From NCBI GenBank assembly GCA_008508345.1, contig QNGE01000936.1:1-64000 (forward strand): a DNA stretch of 64,000 nt. The letters are read 5' to 3'. The DNA comes from Paragonimus westermani. Its lineage: Eukaryota; Platyhelminthes; Trematoda; Plagiorchiida; Troglotrematidae. Made by a program: the position numbers and the translations under genes. Below are positions 1 through 12,709 of the stretch, piece after piece. Under the pieces are notes generated by a model. It was not told where the DNA came from. It made no database searches and saw only the letters and a program-made list of their open reading frames with translations. Every line of letters begins with the position of its first letter. The first letter of the stretch is position 1.

Positions 1-3000
1 TACTGTTGTACATTCATAAATTCGGCGTCTCAATTCATGAATGAAGGCTGTCACACACGATTGGTTCAGTAAGTTAAACAAAGTAACTTATATGTTACTA
101 AAATGCATGGAGCCTTACTAAGAATACGTCCGTCTGACTGCCACTGCTCAGAAAGATTTGAAGTGACCAGCGCTAGTTTCCTAAAACTTTTTCAGTGTAG
201 TTTTACCAATTGTTTTCGTATGAGCAACTTTACCGGTGGAAGTTTGGTGTTTTATATACTGCTTTTCTTGTGCAATTGATGAGGACAAGCGAAATGTTAA
301 CACCTGACAATGCTTTTCTTCTCACCTTATTGGTTAACTGGATAAATACTATCTGTGCTCGAACTCCCAATGATTACCTGTCGACATCAAAACGACTACT
401 TATGAAAATCGCTCAGTAGCAGGCAGTCACTCTATCCTTCTTGCCAGAAATATATTTTGTCTTATCTCCGTACAAGTTATTCACCGGTAACCGCACAACA
501 CTCACAGCTGATAGCGGACCACAACTATCACACTGCTATTAAACCAAAAAGCAAGCTCAGGTACTGAAATGTAGGAGCGGTACGGAGACTTGACTTAATT
601 CATCAAACCCAAATGTTTAAACTCAAAACACTGTTATTGTGTTGTATAAAATTTGATGACAATTACTATTGTTGCTATCGTGCACCACTGTAAAACCAGA
701 CTGACTGTTAACTTAGCACCAGAAGAAAACCTTAATTGACGAAAAAGATGAATATAACAAGGTTTACAAAGCCAACAATACGAACACACCAAGCTGTAAA
801 ATAGAGGTAGGTGTCATACACAAGCTATCCATTAGGAACGCCCTGAGACATCTGAGTATATCACAGTCAGTGGCAAACTTTTTCATGAGATAAGTGACTC
901 TTTGACTATCACTTTCTCTCCTATGACGAGAGGATAGAAGTAGGATACGTTTACTGAGCCGCACGATCAACTTCATGGCTGTTGCCAATCTTCAGGTATC
1001 CGTACACGGTGGACTTCGATTGCATCTTCCACTACAGGAACGGCGGACGTTGAAAAATGCAGCTGGAAGCTCATTTGAGAGATAGTTGTACTGTTCATCT
1101 CAAATTTTTCAGGGTCTGCAGATCAGTGAGAATGCTAAGAACACACAATGAAACCACACATTTCAACACTTCTCGTTTCTACGTTGAAAAGTATGGTTGA
1201 AGGTCACTGGATACGCATATCTGATGAGTGGCTACTACCACCTAACCGGTCTTATGCTGTCCCCGAAGATTAACCAGTGAACACTTACTGTTTTTGCTGT
1301 CTTGCCATTTAAAGTAGTAATGTCATGTATTATCTTGCAGAAAGTTGAGTTTCTGTTCGGCATGCATATATGCAAAAATGGATGGCAGCCTTTGTAAGCT
1401 TTGCGTGACAAACAATACAGTACGAGTTCACAGCTACTTCTTTTTGCGAAAGACTTTCACCTAAATTTCTGCGCACCCCACAGCACAGAGTCATTGTTCA
1501 CATGATTAGGGTTGATGTATTAACTAAGGATGCTCGAATATTCCTTTGGAACAGCTGAGTTATATTTTAAGTGCAGTTAATTGAGCGGGGCAGTGAGGGA
1601 ACTGCATTTCACACACTTTCCAACTCTTACTGGCAACTATGCCATACGTTTGTAACGTGTGACACCCCGATGCCCATTGTTTCGGAAAGTAAATAGAGGC
1701 TTCGACAGGCACACGCACCTCTTCCCTTTAGTGGCGTTGGACGATCTCTGTGGGCCATTTTACTTATATATATTTAGCTACTAATGAGTAGTGTAAATCG
1801 TGATAACAAAGAATGACTGCAGTTGTGAGGCGCAGTCGAAACTAGCACGCGTGCACGGATTGAATTTGAATTGTGTAACATAAAATGCTGTCGTATCCTT
1901 AGCACCCTTTGAGCTATCATTTGTGCAAGTCGTGTGCATGGCTTACGTGGCCTTTGGTTCATGCTTGTACTTTTTGTCCTCTTTTACAGGACTGCCGGTT
2001 TCTCTACGTTCCCTAAAGGTGATTTAGGAGTGTAACGGATAATCAAGCAAACAGGGCTTGTGTGTACACAGTGAGAAAATTGCATGGAACGAGCTGCAAA
2101 TAAACTAACGGAGTTTCAAATGTTCACACAACTACTGTTGAGTTGTCCTGAAAAGTCACCGATCGTAGACGTTATGCAGGACAAGCCTTCCGAAAATAAT
2201 CCATCACCAGTAAACGTTTTCGGTCTTTCAACTGGTATGTTCGTTACTATGTAAATGCGAACAGGCGTTACATGACTTATATTTATCGAAAACTTTCTTA
2301 CCAAAATTTACCGTTGATTGAGCACATGTTGCAACCACAAGGAACCTCATCGATATTGAGGTCATACAGTCCTTCTTAAAATATCTTTGCACGGTTGTGA
2401 ATTGCGCCTCACTTAGAACAAGAAATAGCTAGAACACAAATGAACGGGTTTGACTCCCAGGACTAATCATGGATATTATGTAATTTACAGTAACACAATG
2501 CAAAATAAAATCTGTTCCACATTATTGCGAATTACAAAAGAACTCCTCCGTAAAAATGGTTCATAACCAAGTTTGTCGATGGATTTTTCCTTCCTTCTAG
2601 TTGTGCAATGCTTGAGCATAAATGTTAACTATCGATGAATTGTTATTTACACCAACAATGCCTTACACGTGGACGCGCACTCCACGTTGGTAATTTCCTT
2701 TATCAGTGACCAATTCGATAGAGATATCATCAGTGATATCTAATCAATCCTAAATGCAGTGATACCAGTCAGTGAGTAAAACTGAAGCGTGAAATGAAGC
2801 CCGCCCATTATGGATCAAAATAATGTACTCTACCGTGAAGCAATTGTTCGACGAGGATATAAAAAGGGATCTTGTAACGGAGTGGAGAGGCTTTCGATAC
2901 CCACACCACAACAAACTCTTTGCGGCCGACTTTCCGTTTATTTACATTATACAGGTGCAAAGAGTTACATCGATGTGTCCCATAAAACACAGAGCCGGTT

Positions 3001-3280
3001 ATGGGACGTTCGTCTGATATCAAACATCCAAAAACATTGAAAACCAAACAAAGCGTTGACACTGGCTGCTGTTAATGGTAATGAGGTTGGTCAAAATTTC
3101 TGGGCTCAATCAAGTAATCAAAATCCATAGTCATGTTTCATTCAAACGTGATTATAATAAACTCGTATGGCAAGCTTCACTTGGGTGAACGTTGGGGCGG
3201 CAGGATCTGAAGTAATCCACACGCTGGGTAATACGCAAGATCTATTGGCTAATAGACACACTGTAAAGACAGCACCGTTT
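1..3280. other. No recognisable gene
   Basis: AT-rich sequence with only short open frames on both strands (none above 84 codons). I see no recognisable domain, tRNA-like box, LTR or terminal inverted repeat. It could be intron or intergenic DNA downstream of the minus-strand ciliary gene that starts near 18.9 kb. Further 3' exons of that gene may be hidden here, but none could be picked out. Confidence 0.5.
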
Positions 3281-3287
3281 GATGAAC

Positions 3288-4215
3288 AGATTAGGAATAA
3301 CACAACGTTACGAGCAAGTTGTAATACCACCTCGGGTGGCCTTCCTCAGGAGTGTTGTCATCGGAATCACATTGACAGAGGAACAGATGCCACGTGGGAT
3401 TTTCCGTGGTTAAGTCAATTTGTGCTGCATCAGACCGGATTGGTCTAATTCTTTGCCCACTACGAGGGGGTGAGACAGATGTAGATAAGACGCGTCCGTG
3501 TCTGGTGCTGTTTATCCATCCACGCCACACTGCAGACAGGGGTTTGCTATCATTGCGATTAACACAAGCGTGCTGTGTGTAAATGGTGAGAGCTTCAGCA
3601 CAGCACCGCTCCGCATAGGAAGCTAGACCCTTGTGAATCACTAGAGCTTGATCGAAACCTACGTTGTGATTCTCTGACAGTGCGCGCAGTGTGATGGCCG
3701 AATCCTTCTCTAGCCTCTGAAATTGATAGGTGTGTTTACGAGGAAACCTTGTGTACCTCTTGTGTTCGGCAACACGTACTTTCAGTTGTCTACTTGTCTC
3801 TCCAATGTAGCTGGCATTGCAGTCGCCGCAGTTGATTTCGTAAACGCAGTCTGTCTAGTCGTCCATAGAAATTAGATCTTTAGGTTGCGTTACCAGTCGT
3901 TCTAAGGTATTGTCTAACCGAAATACAGTCCGGATAGGGTACTCAGAGAGAATGGAGCGGATGTTTTCAGATGTTTGTTCACGATGTGGTATTTGCACAG
4001 TAGACTTGGAAGTTCTGGTGGTTTTGGTTTCTTCTTTAGTGCACATGCGCTTAATTGTGTTCACAATAAATGCGTTCGGATAGTGACTAGCGGCTAGCAT
4101 TTCTTTGACATGAGAAATGTATGCTGTTCTGGAGAGCTCAATGGTGCAGATCTTATTCGCTCTGTTGACGAGTGATTTGATGACTGCTCTCTTCATACCT
4201 ATTGGATGGGACGGT
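3288..4215 (-). pseudogene. Inverted 5'-truncated copy of a Penelope-like element
   Basis: The minus strand encodes the C-terminal half of a Penelope-like polyprotein. It begins at the linker after the reverse transcriptase and runs through the GIY-YIG endonuclease (CVYEI...SYIGET with a downstream AEHK). It is colinear with 5452-6385 of the neighbouring plus-strand copy, with substitutions and a 13-base length difference near 3318. A TAG stop interrupts it just before the GIY-YIG domain, where the plus copy has CAG. It abuts the N-terminal end of the plus-strand copy directly, giving a head-to-head pair. Inverted partial copies at the 5' end are a known product of Penelope-like element insertion; that this is one insertion event is inference. 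Confidence 0.85.
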
Positions 4216-6480
4216 AACACAGCGACCCTCAGAAAGCGTAATTGTGAATCTCTCATCGCGACCACTCAGTATGAACGAGATAAGCATACTTAAAAAAGGA
4301 CTCAATTTTAACATCCAACGGAAACAACTTGAGCCAACAGATATAATTCCCAAAATTGAACCTGCTCTAGGCAAACTAGCCACAGATGTTGCGGAGGAAG
4401 CACGATTCAGAATTGCAAGCGTTTTACAACAACAACAGCCAGCCGTCTCGAACCTAACCAACGCAAAACAGAATGCTCTTGGTCTCATCAAGAAGGAGCG
4501 GTCGATTCACATCACTTAGGCCGATATAGGCAACATCACATTGATTCTTAATGAAGAAGATTACCAAAAGAAAGTGTTAGAGCACTTAACTACTGGGCCA
4601 TATGAAGAGATCAATGAGCAGAAGGCCAACACACTTCTGAATAAAGTCAAGGCACACACCAGCAAGTTCCTCCGAGGCATCAAAGAAAAACTTGGACAGT
4701 CTACACGGTTCATGCTCAATCCCAAGAGCAACCGTCCTTCACGTTTCTACGGCCCTCCATAAGTGCATAAAACAGAAATACCCATAAGACCACCAGTCCA
4801 ACTTACAAGCTAGCCAAGTTCATCAGCCGCATAATCAAACCATTGCAGAACAAGTTGGTAAGCAACGTTAAAGACTCCTTTGATTTTGTTGACAAACTCG
4901 GACACGTGACATTGGGTTGCGATGTAACGTTTCTCAGTTTTGATGTGACCTCTCTTTACACTAGCGTTGATGTTGTTAAACAGTTATTGGAAAGTGATGA
5001 TTCTCTTGGTGCACGTACTAATTTATCACCTTCTGAAATTTTATCTGGTCTTGATCTTTGTCTGCACTCAACCTTGTTCACATTTAACAAAAAATTGTAC
5101 AGGCAAACCGAAGGTGTAGCTATGGGTTTCCCCGTTGAACCTGCAGTAGCCAACCTTTTCTTCGGATATCTGGAAACATAAGCGACGAGTGTGTTTATCT
5201 GCCCTCCGCGAATTTGGTGGCTGTGTGTAGATGACGTATTCGTAGTCATGAAACAGACTGCTCACGACAAATTCCTACAGTTTCTTAACTCAAAATGCAA
5301 CGGCATAGTCTTCACATTGGAAACTGAAACCGATGAGCGCTCACTGAATTTTCTAGACTGCCTTGTCAAAGTTGACGAGCAACAGAGATTTCAGGTTTCA
5401 GTGTACCGCAAACCAACCCACTCTGGCCGTTATCTCAACTTCAACTCGTCCCATCCGATCGGTATGAAGAGAGCAGTCATCAAATCACTCGTCAACAGAG
5501 CTAACAAGATCTGCACCACTGAGCTCTCCAGAACAACAGAGATTTCTCATATCAAAGAAATGCTAGCCGCTAATCACTATCCGAACGCATTTATAGAGAA
5601 CACAATTAAGCGTATGTCCACTAAGAAGGAGAACAAAACGACCAGAACTTTCACATCTACTGTGCAAATACCGTATCGGGAACAAACATCTGAAAAAATC
5701 CGCTCCATTCTGTCTGAGTACGCTATCCGGACTGTATTTCGGTTAGACAATACCTTAGAACGACTGGTAACACACCCTAAGGATCCAATTTCTATGGGCG
5801 ACCAGACAGACTGCGTTTACGAAATCAAATGCGGTGACTGCAACGCCAGCTACATTGGAGAGACAAGCAGACAACTGAAAGTGCGTGTTGCCGAACACAA
5901 GAGGCACACAAGGTTTCCTCCTAAACACGCCTATCAATTTCAGAGGCTAGAGAAGGATTCGGCCATCGCACTACATGCACTGGCAGAAAATCACAACGTA
6001 GGTTTCGATCAAGCTCGAGTGATTCACAAGGGTCTAGCTTCGTATGCGGAGCGGTGCTGTGCTGAAGCTCTCACCATTTACACACAGCACGCTTGTGTTA
6101 ATCGCAATGATAGCAAACCCCTGTCTGCAGTGTGGCGTGGATGGATAAACAGCACCAGACACGGACGCGTCTTATCTACATCTGTCTCACCCCCTCGTAG
6201 TGGGCAAAGAATTAGACCAATCCGGTCTGATGCAGCACAAATTGACTTAACCACGGAAAATCCCATGTGGCATCTGTTCCTCTGTCAATTTGATTCCGAT
6301 GACAACACTCCTGAGGAAGGCCACCCGAGATGGTTGAAACGTAGAGTATTACAACTTGCTCGTAACGTTGTGTTCTTCCCAATCGGTTTATCAATAACAT
6401 TTAAAAAACGACGCCCAAACTGTTCAACTTCATTCGTACTAAATGTGGTGCGGATATCTTACAGCACCGTTTGTTGATGG
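4216..6480 (+). pseudogene. Penelope-like retroelement, RT plus GIY-YIG endonuclease, decayed
   Basis: The N-terminal part carries the Penelope motifs NLSSRPLS (about 4235) and an ADxGN-type block (about 4520). RT follows, with the SFDVTSLYTS block (about 4940), GVAMG...PAVANLF (about 5115) and the catalytic pair in CVDDVFV (GATGAC at 5230-5235). A GIY-YIG nuclease lies at about 5812-5905 (VYEI, SYIGET, AEHK). The element would copy RNA into DNA at a nuclease-made nick. Lesions seen: in-frame stops at 4517 (TAG), 4760 (TAA) and 5179 (TAA), plus a frameshift between about 4780 and 4800. The RT palm and endonuclease remain open from 5182 to 6477. No poly(A) tail or target-site duplication was found. 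The element lies downstream of the last exon seen of the minus-strand ciliary gene. Confidence 0.9.
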
Positions 6481-6645
6481 ACTGGACATTCCACAGTAAG
6501 TTTGGGTTGCCCATCATAAATGAAATATCACCAGCCTCTGTGACAACCTACAGTTGGCAGCCAATCACCTGCCAGTGACACAGTCGGATGGCACAAAATA
6601 TTCGATGGTCGAATGTTGGGGTGATTTTGTGAAAGCAAGCGGTTG

Positions 6646-6914
6646 CTAACAGTTGAGTCGATACATGTCTTGTTTAGCTGTCAGGCTTTGGCTTCCGTGC
6701 TTCACACATTCAGTGGCTAGGAACGTTAATGGAAGTAGCATCAGGTCAGTTTTCTTGGTACAAGTTTCGCCTTCATTTGATTGAATTTTCTGTACAATAA
6801 ATGGAGCTAATGAGATGTTTCCACGAACGCTTTGAGTGCGCTTCCATACGAGTGCATTGGTCACGTGTGATTGATTGGACAGATTAAAGTGATAGACAAA
6901 CCGCACCACATTTC
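6646..6914 (-). CDS. Probable exon of DLEC1/CFAP81-like ciliary gene (most 3' seen)
   Basis: A minus-strand frame opens after an acceptor-like CAG at 6915-6917, preceded by pyrimidine-rich sequence. It reads NVVRFVYHF, NLSNQSH and LVWKR, which resembles a beta-strand block of an ASH/MSP (HYDIN-type) repeat: alternating hydrophobics, then N-x-S, then a conserved tryptophan. The first two bases complete a codon left by the upstream exon at 7259-7433 if that exon uses a GC donor. The 3' end is unsure: either a donor near 6706 or the stop at 6646. Domain assignment is by pattern only. Confidence 0.45.
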
Positions 6915-7258
6915 CTGGTCACAGTAGTGTCTGTGACTAAACACCGTAGAAAAATTCTGTATGACTTGGTCTCAGGGTAACATAACCAAACTTTTTAGCT
7001 GAACTCAATGGACAAAGGGTTGATACTGGTTCGTAAAAATCTTCACCGTGTGTTTAACTATTGTATTTGAAAACACGGTAAATAGATTTGATAGGTAGCC
7101 AGAATGTGCAGAATCAACGGTGTTTACTAATTCCTAACAAAACAGAGATGTTTCTATCTTTATTTATAGGTTAGTGAAAGTGTTTCACCAGATAGAATGT
7201 ACACCGTTTCATTGTGATGCACATATGCCAGTTGTTACGTCGGTTATGCAAAACTTGC

Positions 7259-7433
7259 CTTCCAGTGATGACCACCGAGTACTGCCATCGTCACATACGA
7301 GCGCAAGAGGAACTGTATGACTGCCAGTAGTCAGTGGAGAAAATGAAATTTCAAAATCGATCGATTTAATTGAATCCAGCCAGAAACAAGCCGGAACGAC
7401 CAAGAAACTTTCAGTGATTAAGCTTCGGGACAG
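7259..7433 (-). CDS. Exon of DLEC1/CFAP81-like ciliary gene (ASH strand block)
   Basis: The frame reads ESFLVVPACFWLD, then IDFEISFSPLTTG, then LALVCDD and SSLEG. This is the typical run of an ASH/MSP domain: phi-x-V-x-P, a turn, F-x-I-x-F-S-P-x-x-x-G, then L-x-L-V-C-D. It strongly recalls the DLEC1/HYDIN family of axonemal proteins. The acceptor is CTCAG at 7434-7438. The 3' end has no nearby GT that keeps the motif, but AG|GCAAGT at 7253-7260 is a textbook GC-type donor. Using it, the phase (1) matches the next exon at 6914. Exons between this one and 12526 are probably missing from this list. Confidence 0.6.
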
Positions 7434-7439
7434 CTGAGC

Positions 7440-10400
7440 GTTGGACCAGAAATTCTGGAAAATTTTTCAAAAAAATGAAGTTTCTATTAAGTTATGTTCA
7501 AAGGTAACAGCATACTTAAAGAACATGCAAACGGTGGTGATTCGAAGTCAAAACTGGCATTTCCAACACAATGCTGATTATCAACTCCCCAACTTTCTGA
7601 TAAGGGTTCTTTCTAAACGAATAAGAGAGGAGGTTGACATAGAAACTTCCATAAAGCTCTGACATCTGCTTTCAAACAAAAAACATCATCAGGACAACGT
7701 TCAGAACAAAACTGGGTTGATACTGGAGAGAAAGACATCTGTTTTACTGCTTACATGGCTTGCATTCACTCAAATGGTTTTCTCATTTATCAAGTAAGCC
7801 GTGCACTGTTGATATCGTTGATCCGTTATCAACATTTGTCCGCAGTCTAGTAAACTACAATAGCATCTTCCCAAGCTTGCCAGTGGAGATTGTAGGCGGT
7901 GTGAGTCGGCGATGAAATGAACTTTTATCATTCTTGTCAATGAGATACCAGAAAGGTACAACAATATTTAAACTTCTAGTTAGTCAACCTTCATTCCCTC
8001 ATCATTATCATCGGTAGCGAAATCTCTGTTAGTATTCACGCTATTCTCAGTGACATAAATATATCACTCTTGGAATAAGTTGTAAATCGAAACACGCTCA
8101 CCTCTAGTTCCTAATCTACTAGTTGCTGGGTTCACCTCAGTTTGTCAATCTGTCGCTGGACAGGTGGATTTCTCGGTTCAGTGAGATAGAATTTCAGCCA
8201 AGAACACAGCATGATAAATAGTGGAACTGTACTAGTAAAACAAGACTTAGTCTATAGAATAAGTAAGTTGTGTAATTTTACTGAGCTAACTAACTTGATT
8301 TTATCAGTCGAAAGTGCGTTCACTAGCCTCAATGTTTGAAAAGCTCGTGGATGTCAATCGGTCTGTTTGAATGAAGACGGGCATCGACTGTGATATACTT
8401 CACACGTTCGACATCCCCCAGTTTAGGTGTTCGTTGGTAACATCCTCAGTGCTTTAGACAGAGCTGACGGTGGCCGCGTAAATGTAAATTCAAGAGAACT
8501 TGCACACTAATGCCAACTTTGACAAAAGTTGATACAATAAAAATACGCTGCCCAATTTCAGTTTTCGTGCCTCTACCGCATGTTATGTGGCCTCCGCCAG
8601 TACGCCCATGACGTTGTTGGCGGTAAAGATGAGAATGTGATCTGTAGCGGAAGATCTACAACAACACGCTCTTACCACATCGACATTTGCCGAGGCAATC
8701 AGAACGAAAGTAACGGCAACTGTAGACTGTGAATTTGCTGGTGTTTCATGATATAAACAGATTGTTTCATTGTGTTCACGCCATCTCTTTGACCAAGTAA
8801 TCAGATTAACACTATTCAGTAGTTAGAAATGACCTCGTTCGAATTTTCCTTCTCGGCAAATCTGGTAAGCTCATTGAACGCAGTCATCTTATTCTTACCA
8901 TTGCTTGTGACTTTCGGTTCAGCATTTTCATTTTCCAATGAATTCTCGTCATTAAGTTACCACATTTACCAGTACTTTTTCCGGAAAAAGATGTCAGCTT
9001 TCTTCTGACCTCCTACTTGGAGTACTGCGAGATTTTATGTCTCGTCAACTCCCTAATTATTCGCCTACCTGAGATGAGCGACTATGGAGGTGTAATCATC
9101 ACACTGTCCAGGTTGACCCAGTTAGTCTTCAGGATGTTCAAGCCACCACACTGTGTCAAGGTCCAATCAAACCTTACTTGCACTCATAGATCGGTTGTCT
9201 GTATGCATGTAGTACGCACCCTGATGTTGAATGCTTAAGTATAGGTGTGGTTGCTTTTTGTAGTTAGGTCTCCCTACCCTCCTTTCTTTTTATCTTGATT
9301 ATGACACACACTTTTCTCCATAGTTGTGTGGCACTCGAATATTAACGGGAACAGCTGACAAATTCTCCTTTTTGGAGATGCTTCCGTTTTTTGACGACGA
9401 TGACGATGAACAAGAGGAAGGTGCAACATCAAAACTGACAGCTACTCACATTCAGTCATACTTATTCAGGAATTCATACATACGCGTACATTCACTGGGC
9501 AAATATATTCAGTGGTTGACTACTACCGCTAAAGCAGCCGTGATTATCTGGTTATGAGTGACCAATGAACACACTTTTTGTGCCGACATAAAATGTCTAA
9601 CTCGTCCAAAGTCTTGATACAAACAACGTTTCCGTACACACACACACACCGTATTGACTGGGCAGGTTCTTCAGATATAGCCATCAAACCAAAAAAATCA
9701 CTATCATTCAATAGAGGACGTCAATTCATGAGTGTAAGAGAACCAGATAAAAGAAGAGGCAGGCTCCCGGTTTTGTAGCAGATTTATCGAACAGAAATTT
9801 ACCAAACGATAGACAATAGATCACCGGCTGGGATATTTTTGATCTAAAGAATACTTATTATCTGGCCGTTTGAAAGTCGCTCATTAACTGTCGCCACCAT
9901 AAGCGCTTTCAAGTAAGTCATACCAGATCGCTGAAGCTGCTCTGCTCCTGTCATGAACACTACGTGTTATCTCATGGGCAGCCATCTAGAATGTCCCCCA
10001 CTTCAGAGGGAGTTCGACAGTGGGTGTAAGACTTCTCTATTTCTGTTCAGCTACTCGATGGATGACAATCTTGAAGGAGCACTGGAAAGTTCTGAGGAGC
10101 TCGTGGTGGAGTCTCCTCAGGTAGCAAGCCAACTAACACTGAGTACGCGAATGTTAGTCTTACTTATTTCCTCTTTGAAGAAGATGCACATTGCACTGGA
10201 CAGATTAATTGTCATAACTCGGCTATGTAATGTGCATTTTTTGTCCGGAGTGCCGACTTTTGTCATAAGATCACGTTGATTCTGATCCCATGTTTATTGC
10301 AAACAAGCCACGTTTAACATCCGACCGTTTGGCCCACTTGGGTGTTGTCGTTCCATCGACATGCAATGTTGGCGATGAGGTACCCTTAGCGATACCAAAA

Positions 10401-12520
10401 GGACGCATAGCATTTACCAGACTCCGTCGGCTGCGGTATCGTAAGAGAATCCGTTTGTCGACTGAAGGCGGGGTTTATAATATGCCCGCTATAAGGATAA
10501 AAGACCTAGCCTAAACGTGTAGAGGATGTACACATCCTCCCGCTACTTGATCATGGTTGTTTCCGTCAGTTGGTTAGTACCAAATAGGCTAGTTGTGTGA
10601 ACATTGTGGTAGTCCATAGTAGCACGGCTGAAGAATGTTTATGTTTCGCGACTGAAAACAGTGGTAATGAGAATGCACCATTTTCGCTAGTTTAGCCAAA
10701 AATTCCGTAGGGCATCAGAAATTCTACAACAGTGCGCGGAGTTTATCGAAGTTGCAGAGGCTAGGTAACACCGTAATGTGACCGGGCGTTAATCAGACCA
10801 CTTGCTAAGTGATATGTGAGTGCCTCATTGGGCAAGGTTGATAGGCTCTGTCCCGATTGGGCAGGTTTCGCTTAACCATATCGTTGGTTGAAGAACGTCT
10901 CGGATATAGGAGTGTTTTATATTCACTCGCGCGGGTGTATCCCCAAGCAAGTATACCATCCTACTTTATAAACTATCGTTCGTCCGCCTAGGTTTTGTTC
11001 TTCACATATTGTATTCATTTTTATTGGGTTACTTGGTGGATTAGAACTAACAATACCCAAATCAATAGAAAAGTGTTACAGTTCAGACCTGAAGACGTTT
11101 TTGACTGCTACCGATATTAATACTGTAAACTGTTACAATAAGAATAATGATAGCACTAAAAATTTCATGTAAGAACGTTACCAAAACTGGAAAACCTACA
11201 CCACTGAACACAGAGAGTGAGATAACAACATTTTCATGTCATTCGTGTATTGTGACAAATGAAAGGAAAATGGTTACCAGAATAACAACATACGTCGAAT
11301 TCACGTAGTCCACGTATTTCGTATTGCTCGTATGTTGCCTGGCTCATGAAGATAAACCGGAATCGGCCTGTTTGGTCCGAATTCTTGTTCCGCATTTGAA
11401 CACGTGTTCTTTTAGTACTCCCAACGAGGCATTTGCCCAGGTTGAGTTCATATGAAACTAAGTATGAAATTCAAATGTGTATTTGTCTATAATTGATTTA
11501 TCCAAACTTTTATCTATTACGTGTAAATGCCAATATCATCAGAATCTTTTTACCGTATATGCGAAACACGCCATCTATTTCCATACCCAACAGTAAACTT
11601 GTCTGTTGCGAACCAGCATATACTAGTTTAAAAGTTGTCCATAAATTTTGAAGTTCTATGAATGAATGAAGTTACTTGATAAATCTTTTGTTACAGCGAT
11701 CAGCAGTATGTCTAATAAGGTAACGACGACAATAAGTTGGCCGGATTTTTGTTCACGCAGCAAATTCATGAGATTATCTGTAACGCTGGCTTGAAGTTCG
11801 ACAGGAAAGACATGTCAGCTGTGTGGTTTTGACTTTATGAAGGCTGTTTAGCCGTTCACTTGGCTTATCAGACAACAGACTCTTACAGTCACTTCTGATG
11901 TAAAATATTTGCTCTGTCAATTTATTTTTATAATACAGAAATTGACAAGTTTGATAATTTAAACTTGGTTGAGGGTCAGCAAATAAAAACATGTCCTAAC
12001 CGCGTATATTTGAACGGAAGATATATTAGGGAAGATTAAACCACAAGGACCGTTGGTTTCTGAACATCCTTTGATCTGACAAACATTCACCACCTAAGAA
12101 TGAGTGACTACATTCTCTTGTGGACATATTTAGAAGAAGATTGCACCAGCAGACTAACCTGACAAAATCTGATCCGGAAGTTTCTATAATGATCTAATGT
12201 CCCTATCTACACTTTCGAATGCGTTTTGAGAATGAATTAGCGCTTTCTTCTCCTCTAACCTAGACTTAATAATCCAATAAGACGATTTTTATAGCTAGTG
12301 AATCCAACCTTCCTGTGTGACGGAAAACTTGCACTTCAAAGAAGCATGAGTTCGCGACTTTCATGGACCGATAGACAATAAAAGCGTTATAAATGTTATG
12401 CATATTCGAATGCATATACAAACTTAAAATTCCGAGGCTTTCCAAAACGGCGACTTGTAATATGATTTCACAAACGTTACACCACACAGGTTAGACCTTA
12501 CACGTATCTCAACAGTTTAA
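7440..12520. other. Long intronic stretch, no firm gene
   Basis: This is most simply intron of the minus-strand ciliary gene. A minus-strand stretch near 7790-7921 reads LLDCGQMLI and AYLINE, which looks like the start of an ASH repeat, but no convincing donor follows. On the plus strand, three short stretches have reasonable splice signals (9324-9420, acidic, ending DDDDDEQEE; 10051-10120; 10268-10440). Their phases do not join, so they are not called as genes. A short CA repeat lies near 9638. Confidence 0.4.
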
Positions 12521-12525
12521 CTCAC

Positions 12526-12705
12526 GATTGATTTCCGGTTGCAATCTTTGTGCGATCAATGGAATTATAAGCGGTTTTAGTTGGGCTTCATACTCAACCA
12601 CAATTTCATCTTCAAATCGTCCTAATGTGTCCGGTCTGAACTGCACGGTTAGATGTACTGCCATGCCCGGAGCGACTGTGCTGCATGTGCCTTGAGGGAA
12701 GTCAA
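12526..12705 (-). CDS. Exon of DLEC1/CFAP81-like ciliary gene (ASH domain core)
   Basis: A 180-nt exon is bounded by a pyrimidine-rich acceptor ending CACGTCAG (12706-12713) and a perfect GTGAGT donor (12520-12525). The product reads VDFPQGT, VAPGMAVHLTVQFRPD, GRFEDEIVVEYE, LIIPLIAQR. This is the hallmark V-A-P-G-M ... V-x-F-x-P-D ... D-E-I-V-V ... V-P-L-x-A-x-R block of the ASH/MSP repeat in DLEC1 and HYDIN, proteins of motile cilia. It starts in phase 1, and the upstream exon (15681-15768) ends in phase 1; together they restore a GTT codon in the middle of the same domain. This is the clearest host coding segment in the window. Confidence 0.8.
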
Positions 12706-12709
12706 CTGA

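Noticed and set aside
3167..3448. Plus-strand frames over 3167-3582 and the related 6078-6400 minus frames
   Set aside because: They are antisense shadows of the Penelope-like endonuclease copies; their mutual identity comes from the inverted repeat.
7790..7921. Minus-strand LLDCGQMLI ... AYLINE as a further ASH exon
   Set aside because: The wording fits an ASH repeat start, but no donor lies before the in-frame stop, so it is mentioned but not called.
9638..9650. CA dinucleotide run
   Set aside because: Too short to be of note.
9324..10440. Three plus-strand exon-like segments (9324-9420, 10051-10120, 10268-10440)
   Set aside because: Each has fair splice signals, but their phases do not join, and they would lie antisense inside the ciliary-gene intron. 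No family was recognised.
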